Assembly (NCBI GenBank): GCA_052061695.1
Contig: JBPZEY010000004.1
Length of the DNA stretch: 64,000 bases
Direction: 5' to 3' (one strand)
Origin: Alkalicoccus luteus
GTDB lineage: Bacteria > Bacillota > Bacilli > Bacillales > Salisediminibacteriaceae
The position numbers and the translations under genes were made by a program. The notes beneath the pieces are model-generated. The model searched no databases. It was not told the DNA's origin and saw only the letters and a list, made by a program, of their open reading frames with translations. Every line of letters starts with the position of its first letter. Position 1 is the first letter of the stretch. Shown one piece after another: positions 31,836-40,813 of this stretch.

Positions 31836-32597
31836 TTATTCGGTTCTGTTCTTCTGCTGATTCGTCCAAGCTAAAACGGCATCACGCAGATAAACAGCCG
31901 CGCCTGCTGCACAGGCATCGTAATAGGCTTGAAAACGCTCATCAGCCGTGTACATGCGCACGATACCAGCATGCGCCTCGGGCGAATAAGTCTCCCAGCT
32001 GAACATCAGCCATTTCCGGTGCAGCATAGCTGCCTGCCTCCCTGCTTCTGAGTCCGGGTCTCCGTTCGCCGCCTCTCTCGCTAGAATGGCGAACAGCTCC
32101 TCTTCTGTTTGCTGCATCTGTTCATAATCTGCTTTACTCATTTGTTTCCATGCTTCGTTCGCCTGCTCAACTGCCGCTTCCCCATATTTTTCCCGTACTT
32201 CATCGCCGTACGTCGCTTCGTTCTCCGCCATTTTCATTCTTTTAAATCCTTCAAACCGTTCCTCTGCGCGCATAGCATTCCCCTCCAGTTCGTTCCGCAT
32301 TGTTTCGAGCACGTTTTCCAGACGCTCCTTTTCAGCCTCCAGGCGCTTCATGTGATCGGTTAAAGCCTGCCGCTGTTCGGCTTCTGTCTGATCAAGAATA
32401 CCCCTTATTTCTGCTAAAGGCAGATCCAGCTCGCGGAAAAACAAAATACGCTGCAGCCGCGCCAGATCGGTTTCTTCATACTGACGGTATCCATTATCTC
32501 CCCGCTTCGGAGTCAGAAGCCTTTTCTGTTCATAAAACCGCAGTGCGCGCGGACTGGCTCCTGAGAGTTTGGCCAGCTGCTGAATCGTCCAGCTCAT
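31836..32597 (-). CDS. MerR-family regulator with TipAS-type ligand domain
   Basis: 253 residues. The N-terminal winged helix has the MerR hallmarks (WTIQQLAKLSGASPRALRFYEQKRLL, NGYRQYEETDLARLQRILFF). A coiled-coil dimer helix follows (about 75-115) and then a C-terminal TipAS-like antibiotic-recognition domain (about 125-245), including YGEAAVEQANEAW and HRKWLMFSWETYSPEAHAGI. Relatives such as TipAL and Mta bind drugs and activate efflux or resistance genes. No obvious target gene adjoins it on the same strand; the AraC-EamA exporter pair is divergent. GGGAGGGATAC precedes the ATG. Confidence 0.88.
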   Translation of the reverse strand: MSWTIQQLAKLSGASPRALRFYEQKRLLTPKRGDNGYRQYEETDLARLQRILFFRELDLPLAEIRGILDQTEAEQRQALTDHMKRLEAEKERLENVLETMRNELEGNAMRAEERFEGFKRMKMAENEATYGDEVREKYGEAAVEQANEAWKQMSKADYEQMQQTEEELFAILAREAANGDPDSEAGRQAAMLHRKWLMFSWETYSPEAHAGIVRMYTADERFQAYYDACAAGAAVYLRDAVLAWTNQQKNRTE

Positions 32598-32727
32598 GTC
32601 GTATCCCTCCCTTCTTTCTTCAGTTTGTCGTATGACGCTGCGTCAAGGTCAACCATGAAACAGTAGCTTCTTTTCGCAGAACGTGGTAATCTTTTTACCA
32701 ATTGATGGATCAAGAGGAGGTGAGCAG

Positions 32728-33444
32728 ATGCAGGAGCGGATCGTTTGTGAAAAGAGGACATATTCTTCGTGGGTGCAGACGCACGAGCATGCTTACGGAC
32801 AGCTGCTGTTTCCGCTGGAAGGGTCGCTGCATATTGACATCAACAATCAGGAGTCGATTGTACGTGAAGAATCGTATTTTTATATTCCGCCGCAGTGGAA
32901 GCATACGTATTTTTCTCCTTCTTACAACGAATTTCTGGCGTTGGACATCCCGCCCGGCTATCTGCCTCCGAGCTATGATGCAGTCACATACGAATGGCTG
33001 GATGAAAAGTGGAAGGCGCTGCGTTTTCTGCTGCTGGAGGAGATCCGGCAGGACAACCGGACGATTACGGAATTGACGAAATATATTTTGGCCCAGCTGC
33101 AGACGGCGCCGTCCCCTTCTCTCCAGTACATTCACGAGCATTTCCGTGAAAAAATTCCCGTCGAAAAGCTCGCGCAGCTGGAGCACTACCATCCGAGTCA
33201 TTACATTGAATGGTTCCGCCGCCGTACCGGCACGACCCCGTACGCCTATATCACCGGCCTTCGAATGGAAGAAGCAAGGCGGCTGCTGACGTGGAGTTCG
33301 TATTCAGCAACGACGATTGCGGTTGAGCTAGGCTTTGAAAACCTGTCCTCGTTCTCGCGCTGGTTCACGGCAAACGCGGGCGTTTCCCCGAGACAGTTCA
33401 GGCGAAGCCTGACAATAGATAAAGATCACCCGACTAATAGGTAA
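32728..33444 (+). CDS. AraC-family transcription regulator (cupin N-terminus)
   Basis: 238 residues from MQERIVCEKR, with AGGAGGTGAGCAG upstream. The N-terminal 110 residues form a cupin-like sensor (HEHAYGQLLFPLEGSLHI, YIPPQWKHTYFSP); the C-terminal 100 are two HTH motifs typical of AraC (IPVEKLAQLEHYHPSHYIEWF and SATTIAVELGFENLSSFSRWF, then SPRQFR). It lies 57 nt upstream of an EamA exporter gene on the same strand and probably controls it. The ligand is unknown. Confidence 0.88.
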   Translation: MQERIVCEKRTYSSWVQTHEHAYGQLLFPLEGSLHIDINNQESIVREESYFYIPPQWKHTYFSPSYNEFLALDIPPGYLPPSYDAVTYEWLDEKWKALRFLLLEEIRQDNRTITELTKYILAQLQTAPSPSLQYIHEHFREKIPVEKLAQLEHYHPSHYIEWFRRRTGTTPYAYITGLRMEEARRLLTWSSYSATTIAVELGFENLSSFSRWFTANAGVSPRQFRRSLTIDKDHPTNR

Positions 33445-33500
33445 ACGTCCGCTCCCTTTTTTTCCTACGATGAACGTATACAGGAAAAGGAGGGAGTTTT

Positions 33501-34427
33501 ATGTTTGTCAAACTGGCACCATTTCTCATTCTGAGCGCGGCCCTGCTGTGGGGAACGACCGGAACCGCTCAGTTTTTAGGACCGGACAACACGTCTCCTC
33601 TTTCGATCGGCGCCGTTCGGCTGTTGATCGGCGGATTGTTTCTCATCATAATCGCAGTCGCAGCAGGCGGATTCCGGCTTTCCGGCTGGCATATGCCTTC
33701 TGTGTTAACTGCAGCCGTTGCCATGGCTTGCTATCAGCCGTTCTTCTTCTCCGCTGTATCTCTGACCGGTATTGCGGTTGGCTCGGTCATTGCCATCGGC
33801 AGCGCCCCGATATTTGCCGGATTCATGGAGTGGAAGTGGCGCAAGCGCCGTCCGACAGCCGTCTGGTGGATTTCCACCGTCCTTTCTGGAAGCGGATGCA
33901 CGCTGCTTATGATCAATCAGTCCGCAATCACCGCTCACCCTGCCGGCATCTTCACTGCACTCGGGGCCGGCTGCTCCTTTGCACTCTATACGATTGCGAG
34001 CGAACGCCTCGTGCACGAACAGCCGCCGCTTGCGTCCGCCGCGGTCGTATTCAGCCTCAGCGGCCTGATACTCGCACCGCTTCTTGTATTTACCGATACA
34101 AGCTGGATTCTTTCAGCTGCCGGATCCTTGACGGCTCTTCATTTAGGCATCGCAGCTACCGGCATCGCCTACGCATTATTCGTTACCGGCTTACTGCATA
34201 CCACGTCATCCAACGCCGTGACACTCTCACTGGCGGAACCGGTGACAGCCGCGCTGCTCGGCATCTTTTTTATCGGTGAACAGCTGCAGGCGCTTTCCTG
34301 GGCCGGGCTGTTCCTTGTTACCTTCGGACTTGCTGTTCTCGTCCTGCGTCCGTACTACCCTGCTATCCAGCGGAAGCTGCGCCGACATCAGGCATCAGCG
34401 CCGATTTTTCTGGGGCGGCATCGATAG
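33501..34427 (+). CDS. EamA/DMT-family transporter
   Basis: 308 residues with ten predicted membrane helices arranged as two EamA repeats (about 8-140 and 150-290). The first begins SAALLWGTTGTAQFLG; the second has AATGIAYALFVTGL and LAEPVTAALLGIFF, typical of the YedA/RhaT-like exporter group. It probably exports an amino acid or other metabolite; the substrate is unknown. AAAAGGAGGG precedes the ATG. It pairs with the AraC regulator upstream; its last 33 nt overlap the convergent DUF5996 gene. Confidence 0.87.
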   Translation: MFVKLAPFLILSAALLWGTTGTAQFLGPDNTSPLSIGAVRLLIGGLFLIIIAVAAGGFRLSGWHMPSVLTAAVAMACYQPFFFSAVSLTGIAVGSVIAIGSAPIFAGFMEWKWRKRRPTAVWWISTVLSGSGCTLLMINQSAITAHPAGIFTALGAGCSFALYTIASERLVHEQPPLASAAVVFSLSGLILAPLLVFTDTSWILSAAGSLTALHLGIAATGIAYALFVTGLLHTTSSNAVTLSLAEPVTAALLGIFFIGEQLQALSWAGLFLVTFGLAVLVLRPYYPAIQRKLRRHQASAPIFLGRHR

Positions 34428-35276
34428 CGGACGGAAAATGTGATCGGTTTTCTCCCAGCCAAGCTCCTCTGCCAGCAGCGTAAAGGAGCTTGTTAAAAAG
34501 GTCTGGACGTCGCTGCCTCTGTAAAAGGCTTCACTCAAGGAAGCATCATACCAGGCATCCTCCGGCTCCAGCGTGCCGGATGTCAGCTCCTGAAATAAAA
34601 ACGGATACGGAAGCACGAAATAGGTTGGCTCGTTCACCTGCTCATCGCCTGTCCAGAACCCGAATTCAACAAACTGCTCATCGAAGGCGCCTTTTTCAAT
34701 AACTTTGTCTTCAGGGAATGGTTCGTAACGGTCGCTGACGATCAGGCCCGACACATCAAACGTGCCCCAGAAAAGCGCCGGCATGACTTTTCTCGTGCGA
34801 AGAGGGGCCAAAAACGCAGTCAGTTCCCGCTCTGCGTGCTGAAACAGCCGAAAGCCGGCAACAGCGAGCTCCGGATCATACGTAAACACATCGGTACACG
34901 ATTCAAACGGGGTGACATACGTCATTTCCTGCGGCTTTGTGAAGATGGACACAGGGCAGCCGAACTGCTCCAGCGCGGCAGCAAGCTGTCGGTAATAGGA
35001 CTGAATGGTCGTCCCGTCCTCCAGGGGAATGATCGCGCGTTCTCCTTCGCAGGTCACGATGATTTTGTGCTGTAGAACGTTGAGTTCAATCGAAAAACAG
35101 CTTTCGTTGTGATACAGCCTGCCCGTTGTAAAGCCGCCTGGCGTCAGCGGCAGCGTTACGTGCGCCCACTGCGGCTGCTGCTCTGCCATTTCCAGACGGA
35201 CTTTCCCGAGAATCTGCGACAGCAGATGCAGCGTCATTTTTGTGTCCTTCCAGTCTTCGTGTTTTAAGTGATGCAT
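34395..35276 (-). CDS. DUF5996 family protein
   Basis: 293 residues. The pattern (QPQWAHVTLPLTPGGFTTG near residue 35, ALFWGTFDVSGLIV, VEFGFWTGDE, PTYFVLPYPF, and AWYDASLSEAFY near the end) is that of DUF5996, a widely distributed bacterial family without known function. There is no signal peptide or membrane helix. GAGGAGGTACTAAC precedes the ATG. Its 3' end overlaps the EamA gene by 33 nt tail-to-tail. Confidence 0.78.
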   Translation of the reverse strand: MHHLKHEDWKDTKMTLHLLSQILGKVRLEMAEQQPQWAHVTLPLTPGGFTTGRLYHNESCFSIELNVLQHKIIVTCEGERAIIPLEDGTTIQSYYRQLAAALEQFGCPVSIFTKPQEMTYVTPFESCTDVFTYDPELAVAGFRLFQHAERELTAFLAPLRTRKVMPALFWGTFDVSGLIVSDRYEPFPEDKVIEKGAFDEQFVEFGFWTGDEQVNEPTYFVLPYPFLFQELTSGTLEPEDAWYDASLSEAFYRGSDVQTFLTSSFTLLAEELGWEKTDHIFRPLSMPPQKNRR

Positions 35277-35400
35277 GTTAGTACCTCCTCATCGTTTTTC
35301 CGTGTCTATGCGCTTCCACTGTCTGCTGAACTGTTTCGAGATTCGCTGGCAACTTTCCTGCTGAGAACACGTATAATAGAAGGAAAAAGGAGGCGATTCC

Positions 35401-35925
35401 ATGTACGCAGAGGTCCATGTATTTATCGCTGTCAGCCTGGACGGCTATATTGCATCAGAAGAAGATTCACTCGAGTGGCTGTTTCGTCAGGAGCAGGGCG
35501 GCGATACGGGATATGAGGCGTTTTACGAAACGATTGGAACGGTAGTGATGGGCCGCCGCACCTATGAATGGATCAAGCAGGAGATGACAGAAGGGTTTCC
35601 TTACGCTGATAAGCCGTGCTGGGTCCTTTCCAGAACGGTTCAGAACGTCCCGGATGCGAAAGTATCCCGGCAGTCACCCGCGGATCTCATAATGGAGCTG
35701 AAAAATTCGGCAGAAAAGCCGATCTGGATCGTTGGCGGCGGTGAGGTGATTCGTGAGCTGCTAGAAGCCGATCTGATTGACCGTTTTCAAATTGCAATCG
35801 CACCCGTGCTCATCGGCCGCGGCGTCAGGCTGTTTCCGGAAGGTGATTACGAGCATGACCTGGTTTTGGAAGGCACCCGCCAGTTTGATGAATTCGTCGA
35901 ACTGACGTACCGGCGGAAGCGGTAA
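35401..35925 (+). CDS. dihydrofolate reductase / RibD C-terminal family protein
   Basis: 174 residues with the RibD_C/DHFR-like fold: VFIAVSLDGYIASEEDSLEWL at the start, GTVVMGRRTYEW (about residue 48), IWIVGGGEVIRELLEADLID (about 107) and IAPVLIGRGVRLF. Relatives (YwjB, YyaP) bind NADPH, but their substrates are mostly unknown. AAAAAGGAGGCGATTCC gives a strong ribosome site. It is a single gene between DUF5996 and cadA. Confidence 0.83.
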   Translation: MYAEVHVFIAVSLDGYIASEEDSLEWLFRQEQGGDTGYEAFYETIGTVVMGRRTYEWIKQEMTEGFPYADKPCWVLSRTVQNVPDAKVSRQSPADLIMELKNSAEKPIWIVGGGEVIRELLEADLIDRFQIAIAPVLIGRGVRLFPEGDYEHDLVLEGTRQFDEFVELTYRRKR

Positions 35926-35980
35926 AATATCCTTTTGCATTTTTACGGGAACTGAGAGTATTTCCGCGCACATTTGACTG

Positions 35981-38119
35981 CTAAATGATTTGTTCCTTTA
36001 CTCCTGCCCCGGGTCCAACCTCCTCTTTCTGCTTCTTGTTATGAAAAATAGCAGCGATCCTTACCCCATTTAAAGTGACAAGAAGGGTCGCCCCTACGTC
36101 AGCTGCAACAGCGAGCCAGAGGGGCAGCATACCTGCAACAATCAGCAGTACAGCTGCTGTCTTGATTAATAGCGAGAAGAATATATTCTGGCGGATAATC
36201 CTCATTGTCTGCCGGCTTAAATGTATGATATGCGGCAGCTGTCGGAGATCATCCGACATCAATGCTGCATCTGCTGTTTCCAGAGCAGCGTCGGTTCCAG
36301 CTCCTCCCATTGCAATACCTATATCAGCCGCTGCCAGAGCTGGCGCATCGTTAACACCATCTCCGGCCATCCCAACTTTATGATACTTATGCTGCAGCTT
36401 TTTTATATGCTGCAGCTTTTCTTCCGGAAGCAGCCCAGCCTTCACTTCTATACCTCCAAGCTCAGCAGCCAGCGCCTTAGCAGTACGGGGATGATCGCCT
36501 GTCAGCATAATCATCTGCTTTAGTCCTACTTGTTTAAGGTCTGAAAGTATTTCCTTGCTCTCCGCTCTGACTCTATCCTTTAAAGCAAACAAGCCGAGGA
36601 CACCCGTTTGATCTCCGCATACCAGCACAGTCTTTCCTTCTTCTCTAAATGTTTGAACGAGGTGTTCCATGTCAGCCCTCCATCCAGAAGAAAGCCCGGC
36701 TACAAATGCTGGACTGCCGATGAAAAGCTGCCTTCCGTTCACATTACCTGAAAGGCCTTTTCCTGTTTTGGATTGTACCTCGGTCACGGAAGCTTCAATC
36801 TTCCCAAATTGCTGTTCTGCATAGTCGACCACAGCTCCAGCCAGTGGATGCTTGGAGAATTGCTCCAAAGCTGCTGCCTCAAGCATCCAGTCCTTTCTTC
36901 CAAATGTGATACAGTCAGTCACACAGAGCTTTCCAGTTGTTAACGTCCCCGTTTTATCAAAGGCCAGAGCCTGGATAGATCCAAGCTGCTCCAAATAACG
37001 ACCTCCTTTTATTAATACCCCGTTCTTCGCGGCCGTCCCAAGTGCTGTGACAACTGCTACGGGGGTAGAAAGTACTAATGCACATGGACAGGCCACCACG
37101 AGCAGCGCTAAGGCGCGGTATATCCATTCTTCCCATCCCCCTCCGACTACAACCGGCGGCAGTACAGCAACAGCAGCAGCTAAAACGACAACAGCAGGAG
37201 TATAAATAGCAGCAAAGCGATCAATAAACTGCTGGGCAGGTGCTTTTTCTGACTGCGCTTGTTCAACTAGATGAATGATTTTGGCAAGTCTCGAATCCTC
37301 CTGCGTTTCAGTGACTGTTAACTCCAGCATCCCCTCTCCATTTAGCGTACCTGCAAGTGCGCAAGCTCCGGGTTTCGCTTCTACCGGCACCGATTCTCCA
37401 GTAACGGAAGATTGATTGATGGTTGAAAATCCTGCAGTTATTTTTCCATCGGCAGCTATCGTCGTTCCCGGATAAACGAGCAGCCTGTCTCCGACTTGGA
37501 CCTCCTCGGCAGGAATTGTTTCTGGATGGCCGTATCGATCTACTACCGCCTCTTTTGGAGCCAGACTGATCAGCGATTTCAATGAATATCTAGCCCGATC
37601 CATCGAATAGGACTCTAGCCATTCACTGATCGCGAATAAAAAAACGACGGCGGACGCTTCGGCCCACTCTCCGATTAAGGCAGCTCCTGTTACAGCAATC
37701 GTCATCAAGGTTTTCATATCAAACGTGAGCGAAAACAAATTTTTCAGCCCTTGCCAAAGCAGCGACGAACCGCCGATGAGAATTGAACCTGCAAATAGCG
37801 GGAGAGCCATATCCCGTTCGCCGATGCCAATTAGAAAAAGCCCGGCTGCCAGCAGCAGGCCTGAACCGATTGTGGTCCATGTGCGCATGATAGACCACCA
37901 CGCTTTTTTTGTCTGTGCATGACGCCCCTCCGTCAACGTCAACTTTTCAAATGCACCTGCCCGCTCCAGCTCTTTTATAGATACAGGTCCTTCAACACGC
38001 AGTTTAGAAGAGGTGAAATACACCTCAGCTTTCGTGACACTAGGAATTTTCTTTACGTTTTTCTCGAATCTAGCAGCACACGAGGCGCAGGTCAGCCCCT
38101 CAATCTGGTACGTTTTCAC
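35981..38119 (-). CDS. cadA: heavy-metal-exporting P-type ATPase (Zn/Cd/Pb, CadA/ZntA type)
   Basis: 712 residues. An N-terminal HMA domain with GLTCASCAARFEKN (GxTCxxC), the CPC transport motif (CPCALVLSTPVA), actuator TGES, phosphorylation site DKTGTLTTG, MAGDGVNDAPAL, and the last helices with VAADVGATLLVTLNGVRI, typical of the P1B-2 Zn2+/Cd2+/Pb2+ group. It exports toxic divalent metals. The start is GTG, overlapping the ArsR stop by 3 bases (GTGA), with GGAAGGGAGAG upstream; the two genes form an operon under twin operators. Confidence 0.93.
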   Translation of the reverse strand: MKTYQIEGLTCASCAARFEKNVKKIPSVTKAEVYFTSSKLRVEGPVSIKELERAGAFEKLTLTEGRHAQTKKAWWSIMRTWTTIGSGLLLAAGLFLIGIGERDMALPLFAGSILIGGSSLLWQGLKNLFSLTFDMKTLMTIAVTGAALIGEWAEASAVVFLFAISEWLESYSMDRARYSLKSLISLAPKEAVVDRYGHPETIPAEEVQVGDRLLVYPGTTIAADGKITAGFSTINQSSVTGESVPVEAKPGACALAGTLNGEGMLELTVTETQEDSRLAKIIHLVEQAQSEKAPAQQFIDRFAAIYTPAVVVLAAAVAVLPPVVVGGGWEEWIYRALALLVVACPCALVLSTPVAVVTALGTAAKNGVLIKGGRYLEQLGSIQALAFDKTGTLTTGKLCVTDCITFGRKDWMLEAAALEQFSKHPLAGAVVDYAEQQFGKIEASVTEVQSKTGKGLSGNVNGRQLFIGSPAFVAGLSSGWRADMEHLVQTFREEGKTVLVCGDQTGVLGLFALKDRVRAESKEILSDLKQVGLKQMIMLTGDHPRTAKALAAELGGIEVKAGLLPEEKLQHIKKLQHKYHKVGMAGDGVNDAPALAAADIGIAMGGAGTDAALETADAALMSDDLRQLPHIIHLSRQTMRIIRQNIFFSLLIKTAAVLLIVAGMLPLWLAVAADVGATLLVTLNGVRIAAIFHNKKQKEEVGPGAGVKEQII

Positions 38120-38481
38120 AACTCTCCCTTCCTTTCCTGCTGATGTGCAGCAGCAATCAGGATAAGCTGACGAACATGCTCATCATCTAGCGAGTAATAA
38201 ACAAGTTTCCCTTCACGGCGCTGCTTTGTTAATCCAAGTCGATGCAGTAATCGAAGGTGATGCGAGGCAGAAGCAGTTGAGGATTCAATAACCGCTGCTG
38301 CATCACAAACACAGAGCTCTTCTTCCATCCAAAGAGCGAAAGCAATTTTCAGTCGAGTTTCATCTGCGAGTGCCTTAAAAATAGATGTCATTCCCTTGAT
38401 TTGTTTTGACTGTATAGCTGATTTAGCTCGTTGGACTTTTTGCTCGTGCACCATATAAACACTGCATTGTTCTCCTTTCAT
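38116..38481 (-). CDS. cadC: ArsR/SmtB-family metal-sensing repressor (CadC-like)
   Basis: 121 residues from MKGEQCSVY, with GGGGGC upstream; in-frame starts at 38496 (ATG) and 38505 (TTG) would add an upstream Cys-containing segment (GACH). The winged helix has FKALADETRLKIAFALWMEEELCVCD, whose CVC matches the alpha-3 metal site of CadC, and recognition helix STASASHHLRLLHRLGL. CadC-type sensors release DNA on binding Cd2+, Pb2+ or Zn2+. It is translationally coupled to the ATPase gene. The longer N-terminus would supply a second cysteine, as in the CadC metal site, so the true start matters. Confidence 0.85.
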   Translation of the reverse strand: MKGEQCSVYMVHEQKVQRAKSAIQSKQIKGMTSIFKALADETRLKIAFALWMEEELCVCDAAAVIESSTASASHHLRLLHRLGLTKQRREGKLVYYSLDDEHVRQLILIAAAHQQERKGEL

Positions 38482-38498
38482 ATGACAAGCCCCCATTC

Positions 38499-38573
38499 CA
38501 TTCAAATATTCATTTGAATGAAGTATAGCATAAAAATCGATTCATTCAAATATTAGTTTGAATGAATCGATTT
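38499..38573 (-). promoter_or_regulatory. cad promoter with two palindromic operators
   Basis: Minus strand TTGAAT (38549-38544), 16 nt, TATACT (38527-38522). A perfect inverted repeat with 17-bp arms (38534-38550 and 38557-38573; arm core TCATTCAAA) covers the -35 box. A second, 9-bp-arm repeat CATTCAAAT/ATTTGAATG (38499-38520) lies at the transcription start. Both share the TTCAAAT half-site, as expected for ArsR/SmtB repressors. Confidence 0.85.
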
Positions 38574-38669
38574 ATTATCTGTACTATGTCTAATGTGAGA
38601 TGACCTTTTCTATACCACAAGGGCTCTTTTTTGACTACCATCGCTCCCATACGGCACACTACTCTGATA

Positions 38670-38716
38670 CGATAAAGACCCCCGAACGATGGACTCTCAT
38701 CCACCATTCGGGGGCC
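38670..38716 (-). terminator. terminator after the PATATSYP surface protein gene
   Basis: On the minus strand CCCCCGAATGGTGGA pairs with TCCATCGTTCGGGGG, followed by TCTTTAT. Confidence 0.75.
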
Positions 38717-38724
38717 TGCTTGAT

Positions 38725-39618
38725 TTAGGATGTCGTGGTGCCTCTTCTTCCGGTAATGAAAAAGGTCCCTGCTGCTGCAAGTGCGATACCGATGCCCATC
38801 CAAAGTGGATAGGAGGTTGCCGTCGCTGGCAGTTCATCGCCGAGCTCGTCTTCTAAAACTTCTTCCAGATCTTCAGCGGCAAGCGCTTCTTCAGGAACGT
38901 CGAAATCCTCGACGCCATTGAAGTTATGGAAGGAGATCGTCATCAGCTGTTCGATCGACGCCGTTATGCCGTCGATGTCCATGTCCAGCGATAAGTCGAT
39001 CAAGGCTTCTGTCACATAATAGGTTTCAGAATCGATATGAAGCTCATAGGAGAAGTCCTCGACCTCCATCATCGCTTCCATCTCTTCAGGCATGCCTTCC
39101 ATATCCCCGTTCATATCGTCAAACGCTTCCGCAAGATCGTCGAGATCATCGGCATCCCCTGTGTAGGTCAGCACATAGTACCCGTCTTCTTCGGAGACAT
39201 CGAAATCATCCGCCCATGCCTCTGTATCGCCAAGTGAATCTTGTGCCATCATGGCATCATCCATGCCGTCATCAAGACGGATCCAGCCACCTTCCCCATC
39301 TTCCTGGAAGAAGCCTTCATCCGTCCAGTAGGACAGCAGCGTTTCCTCTTCTCCAAGCTCTGGTATGATGGTAGTCGTTTCCTGACGCAGTTTAAACGGA
39401 TCGACGATAATATCTTGCTCGATTATCGATTCTGTCGTAAAGCCCTCTCCATTTTCCGTAATTGTCTGCTCCAGCTCAATCGTGCTGGAATAGCTCTCGA
39501 GGCTGTCCATCGCGTCGTTGGAATGCGCCAGAATATTTGCTGCGTCTCCATTGGCCGACACGGCTGCCGGGGCTGCGAACAGGACGGCAGTGCTCATGCA
39601 AATAACTGCTTTTTTCAT
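38725..39618 (-). CDS. wall-anchored-type surface protein with DUF6612-like domain and LPATATSYP tail
   Basis: 297 residues from MKKAVICMS (AAAGG upstream). A signal peptide ends near AVSANG. The body (about 30-255) resembles the LppX/DUF6612 fold: repeated acidic strands such as ESYSSTIELEQTITENG, YVLTYTGDADDLDDLAEAF and YVTEALIDLSLDMDIDG. The end is ELPATATSYP, a hydrophobic helix and GRRGTTTS: a sorting signal with LPATA rather than LPXTG. The protein is extremely acidic. Function unknown; a role in binding lipophilic or cationic compounds at the wall is possible by analogy only. The lipoprotein at 55009-55860 may share the fold. Confidence 0.78.
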   Translation of the reverse strand: MKKAVICMSTAVLFAAPAAVSANGDAANILAHSNDAMDSLESYSSTIELEQTITENGEGFTTESIIEQDIIVDPFKLRQETTTIIPELGEEETLLSYWTDEGFFQEDGEGGWIRLDDGMDDAMMAQDSLGDTEAWADDFDVSEEDGYYVLTYTGDADDLDDLAEAFDDMNGDMEGMPEEMEAMMEVEDFSYELHIDSETYYVTEALIDLSLDMDIDGITASIEQLMTISFHNFNGVEDFDVPEEALAAEDLEEVLEDELGDELPATATSYPLWMGIGIALAAAGTFFITGRRGTTTS

Positions 39619-39833
39619 CAAATCCAGCCTTTTATGTATCATATCCGTGGCACAACTGACATCTCTTTTCACTTCCTTTCATATGGAAATGATAAACTTC
39701 TTTTTTCCAAATAAGGGATTAAAAATCCTTTTTGTATTGGCAGCTTAGACAATGCAGCAGTTTTCTTACTCCTTAAGGATAGTAAGACTTGAGAAGCTGC
39801 TTAGCGAGGTAAATAGCTTATACAACGGTGTTC

Positions 39834-39946
39834 AAAGGTCACACAAGACCGCCGGAAAGCAACGTTGCAGCGTTCGAATGTAACTTACGTTACTTAAAAG
39901 CCCGTTATAACGAATAAAGCAACATAAGGACGAGCAAAAGCAACTC
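39834..39946. repeat. second family of roughly 21-nt intergenic repeats
   Basis: AAAGCAAC-like octamers stand at 39856, 39877 (AATGTAAC), 39897 (AAAGCCCG), 39916 and 39937, with a weaker one at 39834; the spacings are 22,21,20,19,21. In one frame the text gives KAT-like triplets every seven codons, broken by stops. No gene is supported in this 370-nt gap. Confidence 0.45.
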
Positions 39947-39966
39947 TCTACCTCCCCCCTCTCCAC

Positions 39967-40012
39967 TCAAAAAGAGAGCCTTTGGAATCTCTCATTCCAA
40001 AGGCTCTTTCCA
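39967..40012 (-). terminator. terminator overlapping the esterase gene end
   Basis: On the minus strand AGAGCCTTTGGAAT and ATTCCAAAGGCTCT form a 14-bp stem, then CTTTTTG. The first arm includes the last codons and the stop of the esterase gene. Confidence 0.88.
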
Positions 40013-40747
40013 GTCCAGCGTATCGAGAAATGCTTCGATGTCCTGAAACAGTGCTTCTTTTTCGCGCCCGACTGTAATTAAATGACCGGAATCTTTGTAA
40101 AAGGACAGCTTCTTTTGCGCGGATCCGGCTTCTCGTTCGATAATCGGCGCACTTTCCAAGTATAGCCGCTCATCCCGTTCACCCTGAATCACGTAAAGCG
40201 GCGCTGCGATGTCCCCGAGTTCTTCTCTCACCCCTGTAATCATTTGCTGCAGCGGCTCCAGAAAAGGCATCGGATGCTGATTCAGCTGCTGCTCTGCTGC
40301 TTCTGCCTCTTCCTGAGCGAGTCCGGTAACTCGATTATATTCGTTTGCATAGGAAGTAACGCGGCGACGGAGGCTGTCCATGCTTTTTTCCAAAATCGGT
40401 GCACTCATCGAAACGAGTCCTTTCACGTCCAGCTCTGCTCCCGCCCGCAATGTAAACAACCCGCCGAGCGATACGCCTGCACAGGCAATTTCCTCGTATC
40501 CTTCCTCCTGCAGCCAGGCATAGCCTTGGAGAACGTCCTGCCACCAGTCATTGGGGTTAGTATCTATCAGCGTCTCGGCCTGCATACCGTGTCCGCGGTA
40601 GATGGGCGCGTGACACGTGTATCCGGCCTTGTGCAGATGCCTTCCGAGCCGGCGCACATCTGCCGGATTGCCGGTAAAACCGTGCAGCAGCAAAACGGCA
40701 CGCTTTCCTGCCTTCATCGTAAATGCTTTCGGTCTGACAAGCTTCAT
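39992..40747 (-). CDS. alpha/beta-hydrolase carboxylesterase (Est30-like)
   Basis: 251 residues. Oxyanion LLHGFTGN (about residue 21), nucleophile elbow GVSLGG (Ser near 93), acid in YVIQGERDE, and catalytic His in DSGHLITVG. Length and pattern (APIYRGHG, DWWQDV) match the small Bacillus/Geobacillus carboxylesterases related to Est30, which hydrolyse short-chain esters in the cytosol. GGAGGTAGTT precedes the ATG. It is monocistronic. Confidence 0.88.
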   Translation of the reverse strand: MKLVRPKAFTMKAGKRAVLLLHGFTGNPADVRRLGRHLHKAGYTCHAPIYRGHGMQAETLIDTNPNDWWQDVLQGYAWLQEEGYEEIACAGVSLGGLFTLRAGAELDVKGLVSMSAPILEKSMDSLRRRVTSYANEYNRVTGLAQEEAEAAEQQLNQHPMPFLEPLQQMITGVREELGDIAAPLYVIQGERDERLYLESAPIIEREAGSAQKKLSFYKDSGHLITVGREKEALFQDIEAFLDTLDWKEPLE

Positions 40748-40813
40748 AACTACCTCCTGCTCTTCTCTTCATCGCTCTTAATTATAGTAGAGAACCGCAG
40801 CAAGATCGACTGA

